Part shown: one piece after another, positions 55,597-64,000 of the stretch
How positions within the stretch are numbered: position 1 is the first letter of the stretch
How the letters are laid out: the number at the start of each line of letters is the position of its first letter
Source: Cryptomeria japonica
Taxonomy: Eukaryota; Streptophyta; Pinopsida; Cupressales; Cupressaceae
NCBI RefSeq assembly: GCF_030272615.1
Contig: NC_081413.1
Coordinates: 331,697,302-331,761,301, forward strand
Reading direction: 5' to 3'
DNA: 64,000 nt
Program-made: the position numbers and the translations under genes
Notes under the pieces: model-generated
Database searches by the model: none
The model's input: the letters and a program-made list of their open reading frames with translations, nothing else
What the model was told of the DNA's origin: nothing

Positions 55597-56886
55597 ATGA
55601 GGGACAAGAGCTACTTTGAGATGACTAGAGAGCTAGAAGCTAGCATAAATGAGCTTGAAAACCTAAGGGTCAAATTGAAAGCTTCTCAAGTCAAAAGGAG
55701 AGAGCTAACTGAACAACTATTAGAGATATCTGATAATAATTCTTCAGATGAAGCCAATATAGATGCTTTAGCAGAGGAAGTTGAAAAGTTAAACGGTGAG
55801 AAACTGAATCTGAGGAGAGAGCTAGAAGGTCTCACTATCCGCACGAGTCAGGAACTGCAAGCCAGAAGAGCTGCTGAAGATCTTATTAAGGAAAGAGATC
55901 AAGAGATTACAAAGATCAAATGGGAAAATGCCACTATGCATGAGCATTTGATTGCTGAAAGAGAAGAAAAGGAGAACCTGCAACTAGATCTTGAACTTGC
56001 ATCATCTCTAAAAGAGAACCTGTCAAAGCATAATGAAGATCTCACAAAACAACTTACTGAAGCCAATGGGAAATTGGAGAAGTTCATCAAGAGATCTACC
56101 ATGTTGGAAGAACAAATTCAATCACAAAGAATGAAGGGTGATGTCTCTGGACTTGGTTTTTATACAACTAAAAAAGGTGAATCCTCTGGTACAAAGAGCA
56201 ACAATCCTAAGAACAAATTTGCTTCTAATAAGCCTACCGGTAAGAAGGTCTCTAAACCTGTTTGCTTTGTTTTCCATAAACTTGGTCACACTGCAAATGT
56301 TTGTAGAAATAAACCTAACAGAAATGCAAGTTACAATACTAATGCTAGGTATGTGTCCAAGAATTTTGAAGGTCATTGCTTCACATGTGGAATGTATGGA
56401 CATAGATCTAGATAGTGCAAATATGGAGCAAACAATCCTGTACCACACATGCATCCAAGACCAAATGGTGACCAGATAAGAAACTTTGATAGCCGGGTAA
56501 ACCTAAACTAGCAAAGATCCTACGACAACCAGTTTAGTCTATTTGAGATGGAAAAGGTATCAAATGTTATTTGCACCATCTGTAATAACTTTGGTCATGT
56601 TGCTATGAACTACAGAAGAAGAACATGAAGAGGAAATGCAAGACCTTGGAGATCAATTGGTATGTCTTATTATCACTGTAACAAATCGGGGCACTTAGCA
56701 AAATTATGTAGATCCAGAAATAACAAACCGGTCAACTCTTCTAAAGATCAGAAGGGAAAGCAAAAAGTTAATGTTGAAGAAACCAGAGAGGAAATGAATT
56801 GAATTTGGAAGAAGAAAAGTGATGAGTCACCTGAAGAAGAAACTGTTCCTTCACCTAGTGAAGAGAACCCTACACCAGTGACTTAA
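55597..56886 (+). pseudogene. Element F ORF1: coiled-coil protein with CCHC zinc knuckles
   Basis: ATG at 55597 is the first after the PBS; the frame runs to TAA 56884 (429 sense codons) with four internal stops (56413, about 56508, 56626 and 56800). Residues about 5-185 are a long heptad-rich coiled coil. Four zinc-knuckle motifs follow: CFVFHKLGHTANVC (second cysteine lost), CFTCGMYGHRSR then stop then C, CTICNNFGHVAMNY (last cysteine lost) and YYHCNKSGHLAKLC (first cysteine lost). This resembles a Gag-type RNA-binding protein lacking a recognisable capsid domain. It probably packaged element RNA. Confidence 0.8.
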
Positions 56887-57338
56887 GCCTTCTTAATATG
56901 GCTAAGGGAAGCTTAACGGTAAAACATCTTCAAACCCCTTATGAAAAATGAGTGGCAAAAGAATTTTGAAACATGAAATTTTGGTAACTTTTTGTCAACA
57001 TGTTATCAACCGGTTTTCCACTTGAGTGGTGAAATTAGGGTTTGTAACCCTAACGGCTGAGCATTTACTGTAGTAGGTAAAAAGATAAAAGCAAGTTTTA
57101 CTTTGTCATTTTTACCCTAATGCATTTGAGGAACAAATTTGGAGCGCTTGCTGAGTTGAGTAAGATTGTCTTGCTGTAAATTGCCGAATTGTTTCATGAT
57201 TTGTGAAATTAAGTTGAATTGAAGGTTGCTGAAGGTCGAACTGGTGTACAATTGGGCATTTCAACCGGTAAACGGGGCAAACGTGCACAAAACAAGGTAT
57301 TTCTTTGAACATACCACTTCGAATCTTGTTCATCTAGA
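56887..57338 (+). other. Element F inter-ORF region
   Basis: No coding signal. It contains an ACCGGTTTTCCACTTGAG and CAACCGGTAAACGGGGC wording and ends in a pyrimidine-rich leader to the next ATG, so it could be a second promoter or leader for gene D. Confidence 0.4.
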
Positions 57339-60300
57339 ATGGAATCTACTTCAAAGTCTGTAGAGAGGTTGATGATCACTTCTGAGCCTATGGAAGCTCA
57401 AAAGGTAGATAAGATTATGTCATATAATGCATTATCACAAGTTTCGAGTGGAGTTTCGGTCAAAGGTGATTTGTCTAGTTATATTGACTACAAGTTAGCA
57501 GACTTAGGGTCTCTATACATCTACACACAATTGAAATAACTTTGCGAAAAGAATGGCAAGGTTAAGACACAGTATGCTAGGATTTTCGAAAAGGGTTTTC
57601 ATAATGCCTCTTATTTTCTTGACGATTTCAAAGAAGCACATATCAGAATAATTTTGAGTAGAGTTCATGGAGAAAACTGTTGGCAATATTACATTATAAC
57701 AGACAATGAGAGATTGTTGACATTTCAATAAGGATATTGAGAAGGTTGTTGATGATTATGGACATAACTGATTAAAGATGTTTTACTATCTTGATATTAT
57801 TATTTTGTCATTGATGTCAAGAAATTGATTTTCTAATTCAGTATGATGTTGCCATATCTTGAGAAGTATGATATGAAGATTATAAAGAAGTCGGTAAAGA
57901 CATAGGAAAGAATATGATGAATAAGGGGATAAGATATTCAATGGGAAACTACTACTGAGTTAGACAATGATGAGATCTTGATGTTTTAGATTGTTTTAAC
58001 ATCATACATATGTTGTAAAATGTAAAGGTTAATACTATACTATGTTATCAAGAAAAGAACCTAGTCGGTAAACCCTAAGGAACCTAGTCGGTAAACCCTA
58101 AGGTGATCACAGTCGGTTAATGAAGACAGAATGTCTACTGAGTGAAGTTTAGTATTCACCGAGTTGTAACCGAGCTATAACAGAATGCATTAAATGTTTA
58201 CATGTGATATTTAATGAAAGAAGCTGATGAGCTGGAGCGGATCAATGATTGGCAAGCCGTGGAAGAAGTTTGTTAAGCGAATCTAAGGCAATGGAAAGTC
58301 GGCAAGAAGATCTACAGCTTAGATTGAACTGCATTACCCTAACTCAAGTTCCAAGGTGAATGTGCAAGTTCCAAGGTGGGGTAAAATGTTTTCAGATCGA
58401 AAGATACAATGAACCTGGACAAGATTGAAGATCTGATGGCTATGATTGATCATGGGAAATGTGATCAATAAGATTAAGTGGTTAGAAGATTGTTTATAAA
58501 TAGGAAATTGTTGATAAACAATGTATGCAGGCAAGTGTATGCACAAGGATGCTACATAGTGATTACCAAGCACAGAATCTTGAAGACCTGTTAGAATAAC
58601 AGAGTATTGATGCCCAACAGATAGACAAGATTAGTTCTATGTCTAGATTGTATTGAACAAATAGGAATCTGCTTTAGCATTTTAGATGTGAAGTTGCAGA
58701 CAGATTGTATTACTATTATTTTGTGAAAGTGATAGGAAATCTCTTAACCGAGTGGACTTAACAGTCTTATATGTAAATCCTCTAACAAGGTGACATTCTG
58801 ATTGAGTGTTTGAAATCCTTTGACAAGGCCACTTCTAACAAAGTGAAGATCCTAACATATCTGAGGGAAATCCCTTAACCGGGTCACATCTAGCAATGTG
58901 TTTATAATCTTTAACAGGATTTTCTTTTAACCGAGCATACTCTAGAAGAGTATATTTCTTAGTGGGTCCGAAATCCCACAGTGGTTTTTCCCTATTTGGG
59001 TTTCCACGTTAAATTTGGTGTTATGAGGTTTATACTGTTCATATGCTTTTGAGTTTGCATGTTTGACAGTTTTTGGTTATATGACTGATATATATGTTAC
59101 CGAGGTTGAATCTGATGTTTTTATGGATGATTAAGTTTGTATGATTCACCCCCCCCCTCTCATCTTGTTGGCTATTGGATCTGTACTTATATTAAGTATC
59201 AGAACTATCAAAAACATGTACTTAGAAAGGACTCACACAATTACAAAGGAAGCCATTCAGGCTGTGACTTGCTATTTCTCAACTGGTGAAGTACTTGAGC
59301 TAAGGAAAATTCAAAAGGACACTGTCTTCAAATTAACCGGTTCTACATCTAATGGGTGTGCTTTTTTCGACAACAACATTAAGGACCTTGTAGTAAAACT
59401 AGCAACAATGGTGATAGGATATCGAGTATTTTACTCCAGTAGACTTAACAATATTCCATCTGCAATAGTTCACACAACTCACAAAATGATTGTTGATAAT
59501 GCAAACTATGATCTTCATGAAGCTATCAGGAGACAATTGTTTTTGAATTTGTAAACCATCAAGAAGGATAGCAGTCTGAAATTGAAGTATGGTCAACTAT
59601 TAGTCAGTCTATTCTTTTACTTTCAGAACTTTCTACTAGGGATTGGAGACATTGAGTGGTCAAAGGACTCACTGGTCTTGGCTCAAATCAAGAACAACAT
59701 CAAGGCTGTAAAGAATAATTTCCATGCTACCCTGAATAGGTATTTCAATGAGTTCCAAAAGAAGATGAGTATGAGAATGAGGCTACCGGAAGATGTGGTA
59801 AAACACTTTGAGAAGGACATAATCTTCACTGCTACCATTGACTTTTGCTTAATGCAAGAAATTGAGCCAAGAGAAGAAGAAATGGAAGACATGAGTTATG
59901 AGGTTAACCATGATCTACTGGTTGGTTATGCTAATACCCTATTAGCCTCACCTATAGACAAGAGGTAGACAAAATTGGACATTGTGGTAGTCCAAGAAGC
60001 ACCTGAACAAACAAGTACTGCACCTGTCAAAAGTATAAAAGGAAAGAATAAAAAGTCTGATGAAGCATCTCCAACAACAAAGAGTACTAGGGTTACCATG
60101 AGTGTCCTAACAAAAAAGGAACCAGAACCCAAAGTATATACTAAGAAGGAGAAAAAGAAGAGAGGAAGGAAATTAATCTTGCAACTAGAGTGTGAGGGAA
60201 CAAACTCTGATGAAGAACCAAAGAAACAAAAAGAAACAGACATAATATCCAAGAAGGTTAAGGTAGTGCCAAAGGAAACTACACCTATTGATATAGTTTC

Positions 60301-62011
60301 TTACAAACCAAATACCCATTTTGAAAGAACAATGAAGACACTAGGTAGGAATAGGTTTGATAATGTCAAAGAATATTTTGTTTCCTTCATTGAAGATGAG
60401 AAAGAGCAAGTGATTCAATAGGTAATCACTCATTTGTGTCATTACAGTAGATTTACACAGGATCTGGAAAAGGTCATCTCAATCTCTTTGTATAATATTG
60501 CTTTAGATAAATGGGAGGATGCTATAAAATTGGAAAAATAAATTATTGATGAAATATTTGTACAATATTTTCCCAATTTATCTACGGATGGAATTAGTGC
60601 TTTAGTTGATCAGTACAAAGCACATTTTTCTTTTAAAGCAAGAAGATTGAAGCTTCTTAATGGTAAAAAGGCAATTGTTGAAACTGAGACACATCAAATA
60701 GCCTATGAAATCATAAGAGCAGAGGAAATCATCCAATCTTCTAAGAATAAGGATAAAGAAGAGATAGCTGATGATGTTAATAGACCGGGAATGGATGAAG
60801 AGGAGATTATTCAACCTGATGAGGTCTATCCTCTCAAGAAGAAGGATGATTTCATTATTCTTGTTGATGAAAATGTTCAGAACACAGTGGACCTATCTGG
60901 AGACAACACTGCACCAGATATGGAGCCCCCAACAATCACTCATGTACAGGTTACACTAGTTGAGCAACCGGCTACTCAACTAAAAGTGGACAATCCACCG
61001 GAAATAGAACAACTGGAGAAACCCCAATCTCCACCGGTCATTCAAGAAATTCAAAAGGAGCCTACTGAAACTATTGTCACACAACAGGAAACAGAGAAGA
61101 ATATAGAGAAAGCTATCATTAAGATTGTATCCTTTGAACCGACAAAGCAGAAACAACTTGAAGATGATGATGATGATTCTCTAAGCATCTTAGGACCAAT
61201 CGATATGAACAATCCGAGTGCATTAGAAATGATGAAGATTGCTAATGTTATGCAATCTAGGGTGCATAAGAAGAGACAAAAAGAGCAAAGGGTTGAAGCA
61301 GAGACAATTCAGACTGTAGTAGAAATTTTGTCTGGTCTACTACTAGAAACATCTATAGCACATCTTTCTACACCCATTAGAAAACTTGGTCAGTTAGTTG
61401 CAAATGCATCTGATCAAATCAAGTCACTAGAAGATGCTGCTCAACTGTATGCTGAAAAGAGCCATAAGAAGAAATATGGAGATAAACTGGCAAAGGATAT
61501 TGATAGTAGCAAAATGGCTCTATCTCACAATAAAAGTTTGTTGAGTACAGCTATTGCAATAGGAGGAAAGTATCTTGCTTCTACCTCCAATGTTACTTTC
61601 TTTTATTTTGACATTTCAAAAAGTCAAGTTGAAACAGAGAAAGAAATGGAAAGGATATGCAAGGCATACGTCCCACTCTAGGATTCAATACATGCCTTTA
61701 GCAAGTCTGTAGATGATTTTCATAATAGACTAGACAACTATGATAATGAGAAAGCAAAGAGACTCCGATCTCTTAAAGATCTCAAAAGTCTGCTCACATC
61801 ACAAGTAGACATTCTTCAGAGGGCCTACTCCAATACATAAGATATTCTTGCAACTTCTGAAACCTGCACACTGGACTCAATGGAAGAATTCCATTCCCAG
61901 CCGACGTCTACATTCAAGTATACTGCAAACATACTACAATCATGGGAAAATGCTTTGTCACAGATGAAGAAGAGCTTCAATGATATTTTTATGAGATTAG
62001 CTAATGCATGA
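57339..62011 (+). pseudogene. Gene D: element F ORF2, cargo protein, split by an LTR-like insertion
   Basis: ATG 57339 opens MESTSKSVERLMIT, readable to about 57770. After the insertion at 57779-59210, ATG 59216 opens a single frame to TGA 62009 (931 sense codons) with about six internal stops (59552, 59966, 60419, 60538, 61679, 61838). The restart has MYLERTHTITKEAIQAVTCY and then STGE; about residues 115-260 are globular with KYGQLLVSLFFYFQNFLLGI; then charged low complexity (KKEKKKRGRK, DDDDDD-like) and a helical, coiled-coil-like C-terminus. I do not recognise the family; architecture resembles genes A-C. That the 57339 ORF and the 59216 frame are one gene is inferred from context. Confidence 0.6.
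57779..59210 (+). mobile_element. Solo-LTR-like insertion in gene D
   Basis: Starts TGTTTTACTATCTTGATATT, with wording like the start of the F LTR, and ends GATTCACCCCCCCCCTCTC...ACTATCA, like the F LTR end. Flanks AAAGA and AAAAC agree at three of five bases. No second LTR or polymerase is seen. An alternative is a 5' LTR of another element, with the GTATCAGAAC near 59197 as a decayed PBS and gene D as its interior. Confidence 0.5.
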
Positions 62012-62254
62012 ACTTTTTAAAAAAAAGTTATTGTTCTATGTGCTGAACACTTTGATACAAATTTTCTATATATATATGTATATATTTTATCTTTTTAATT
62101 TGGCATTGTTGTCAAAGGGGGACTAGAAATATGTGTGTGTTTTTTGAAAATTTTGTATTAATGCATGCATTAAGGGGAAGTATGAGTATATGTGTAAATT
62201 TGTTGTGTATGCACACTTAGCGGTATAAATTTTCTAAGTGTTGCCATCAATGCC
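62012..62254 (+). other. Element F 3' untranslated region
   Basis: AT-rich, with a TA-repeat tract (62068-62090) and an upstream PPT-like CAAAGGGGGACTAG at 62115-62128. Confidence 0.6.
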
Positions 62255-62265
62255 AAAGGGGGAGA
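62255..62265 (+). other. Element F polypurine tract
   Basis: AAAGGGGGAGA one base before the 3' LTR. Confidence 0.9.
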
Positions 62266-62266
62266 T

Positions 62267-63367
62267 TGTTGGCTTGATGATGATTGTAATGTATTTATCA
62301 CTTGTTGTCATTTATGAAACACTCTCTCACACACATATGATTATATTGACTATCGGTGTAACTTCAATTGTTTACACTGTTAACTGGTATGTTAGAGGTT
62401 AATCCCTAATCGGTACTTTGTGTCAATCGGTATGTGCATAAGGGACAACCTGTGGTTATAGTAAGTCAACATCAAGATGAAGATAAAGATGGAGATTCAA
62501 CGAAGATTCAAGGACAACGGTTCATATGTTTTATTCAAATCGGTATTGATTGTTCCAACCAGTATTTGGTTATTTTTGTGATGAGTTACCAGCATTGACT
62601 ACTTGGCGATCATTTTTGTGATGAGTTATGATCACTTGTCTAGATACACTGAACCTAGGAAATTGTGTTTTGATTTCCTTGGACCGACCTAAGATTTGAA
62701 TGTCTATTTAAAGATATCTTAGTGAATCATTTGAGAGATATGTTATGTTATGTTATGATGTCCGCATGAAGAGCGAAAGTTTTTGTTAAGCTAAAGAGTG
62801 TGTTGAAGAACAGTTTTGAATGTACTTAGAAGGATCTTATCAAGCAAGTATTGTGCTACTCAGAATAGATCAAACCATTCTTGTTGTTTTCTAACCATTA
62901 CAACATAATCAAATCCCTTAATTCGGTAAGCTGTAAAAAGCTTCAATGTACAAATCCTCTAACAAGGTGATCCATTAGTGTGGATTCTGAAATCCTCCAC
63001 CGAGGTTACTCCTAACAGGGTACTACTCCTAAATGGGTATAAGCTTCTAATCAAGATTTGGGATCTCTAACAAGATTCACTCCTAGCAGAGCACTTTGTA
63101 GACCTTAACTGGTCAGTTATCTATTACTGCAGATAATTAACTTGTGAGTTCCATCCCACCGTGGTTTTTACCTATTTGGGTTTTCCACGTATAAACACTT
63201 GTGTTATGGTGGATGCTTTACTTTTGTGGATGTTGTTATATCATTTTGGATTACATGCATTGTGTGTAAACGCTTTGTTAAGTTCATCTACCGGTTAGTG
63301 TTTAAAGTAGTTTGGTTTTTGGTGTCACTGATTCACCTCCCCCTCTCAGTGCTTTTCAAGTCCATCA
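62267..63367 (+). repeat. Element F 3' LTR
   Basis: 1,101 bp; pairs with 54450-55534 and is followed by the GTTTA duplication. Confidence 0.95.
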
Positions 63368-63723
63368 GTTTAATCAAGTTCAGAATTAGTTTTATCGCTT
63401 TGCTCAGTCGATTCTTGTTCAATCAATTTTGGAATCGGTTGCGTCTCTCGCTCAAGCTAGTTCAATAAAGTTCTAGATCGATGCTTGTTTGTTGATCAAT
63501 CAAGTTCAAGAACAGTATCTCTTTCTTTGTCAGTCCTAGTTCAATCAAGTTTAGGATTGATATTGCTTTAATCAAATATGTTCAACTTCATTGCTTCAAA
63601 TCAAGCTGAACATATCACTCTTCATCAGTTTTTGATCCATCAAGTTTAGAATTGATATCTATTTGACATCAACTATTCTTTGAACCAATGCGCTGCTCGC
63701 ACATTAATTCAAAGAGGAGCAAA
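63368..63723 (+). mobile_element. Gypsy G tail and PPT
   Basis: Continues 54449. Non-coding, rich in TCAATCAAGTT words, ending in the PPT AAAGAGGAGCAAA at 63711-63723. Opposite-strand match to 6061-6430. Confidence 0.85.
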
Positions 63724-64000
63724 TGTAATACCCTAAAAATGGTCACCTAAACCATAGGCCCCTATTCATGACAACATCACCAAGATCCTAACCAAAGGCA
63801 ATTAAATCAACCTTGAGCACCTAATTAATTAATTCTTCAATCATTAATGTTACATGGCAAATAAATCACTCTATATTAATTAAATATTTATTTAATTAAT
63901 TAATCATTCCAAGTAAATATTTTTATTCAATTATCCTATTTATTTAATTAAATATCCTAGCATATTTAATTAATAAATAAAATTGCCATTTAAATTACAA
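63724..64000 (+). repeat. Gypsy G 3' LTR, start only
   Basis: Begins TGTAATACCCTAAAAATGG directly after the PPT and runs off the window. The first 275 bases match LTR X reversed (23302-23035), including the AT-rich palindrome block. Confidence 0.9.

Larger units (their letters stand above)
54450..63367 (+). mobile_element. Element F: non-autonomous Copia-like LTR retrotransposon
   Basis: LTRs at 54450-55534 and 62267-63367 begin TGTTGGCTTGATG and end TCAAGTCCATCA. A perfect 5-bp duplication GTTTA flanks the element (54445-54449 and 63368-63372). Initiator-Met PBS and a PPT are present. Coding: a coiled-coil zinc-knuckle ORF (55597-56886) and a second large ORF, gene D. No reverse transcriptase, RNase H or integrase is present anywhere inside, so mobility needed enzymes from another Copia element. 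Confidence 0.93.
23303..63723 (+). mobile_element. Gypsy G interior (Tat/Ogre-like), three nested insertions
   Basis: Plus-strand order: leader (23303-24681), gag remnant, protease remnant, G-patch-like segment, linker, reverse transcriptase, first RNase H, second RNase H, integrase (to 38858), tail, antisense plant mobile domain pseudogene (51440-53717), tail with PPT (63711-63723), then 3' LTR start at 63724. Two RNase H domains in this order mark the Tat/Ogre side of plant Ty3/Gypsy. The LINE (28604-36629), Gypsy 3 (40293-51300) and element F (54450-63367) interrupt it. Its own 5' LTR is missing: the left edge abuts the outer end of LTR X. Confidence 0.8.

Noticed and set aside
62068-62090. 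TATATATATATG tract as a promoter
   Set aside because: It lies in the 3' untranslated region of element F with no downstream gene in the right place; a simple repeat is enough explanation.

Overview
This is a stretch of plant nuclear DNA made almost entirely of nested, decayed retroelements. I see no intact host gene, tRNA, rRNA or CRISPR array. The element types (Copia and dual-RNase-H Gypsy LTR retrotransposons, an L1-like LINE with a C-terminal RNase H, plant mobile domain pseudogenes), deep nesting and many premature stops suggest a large, repeat-rich seed-plant genome. A gymnosperm is my best guess, held with low confidence. Layout, left to right: (1) 1-170, a primer-binding site (PBS) and leader of a minus-strand LTR element Y that runs off the left edge. 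(2) 177-6060, minus strand: an LTR end, degenerate gene A, its presumptive leader intron and promoter, and an LTR start with a polypurine tract (PPT) beyond it. The leader intron and upstream region carry 16 hairpins built on a constant TTTAAA centre with arms that change together. (3) 6061-6535, minus-strand tail of a Gypsy element. (4) 6554-11020, plus-strand gag-protease fragment Gypsy 1. (5) Gene B module at 11021-11594 and 18282-20935, split by a complete minus-strand Copia element (11595-18281, two 450-bp LTRs). (6) 20880-23302, leader, PBS and 1.18-kb LTR of minus-strand Gypsy X. (7) 23303-64000, the interior and 3' LTR start of a large plus-strand Gypsy G. G is interrupted by an 8-kb LINE (28604-36629), an 11-kb minus-strand Gypsy 3 (40293-51300) and a 9-kb Copia-like element F (54450-63367). 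Bases belonging to G total about 12.5 kb. How the parts relate: G has gag, protease, a G-patch-like segment, reverse transcriptase, two RNase H domains and integrase, which fits the Tat/Ogre group. Gypsy 3 keeps gag, protease and the integrase tail in one continuous frame but lacks the polymerase core, so it probably moved with help from autonomous relatives. Element F encodes a coiled-coil zinc-knuckle protein and a second large ORF (gene D), with no polymerase. The LINE carries a third ORF (gene C) after its RNase H domain, inside its target-site duplication. G and Gypsy 3 each hold a plant mobile domain pseudogene in antisense near the 3' end, each with a probable first intron packed with a short repeated motif. 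Most notable observations: the covarying hairpin array at 4836-5835; recurrent palindrome or motif arrays in LTRs and leader introns of several families; and large 'cargo' ORFs (A, B, C, D) in different retroelement classes that share a weak N-terminal pattern resembling the plant mobile domain signature. All boundaries, repeats and translations were read by eye; family names rest on recognised motifs, and the deeper homology claims are inference.
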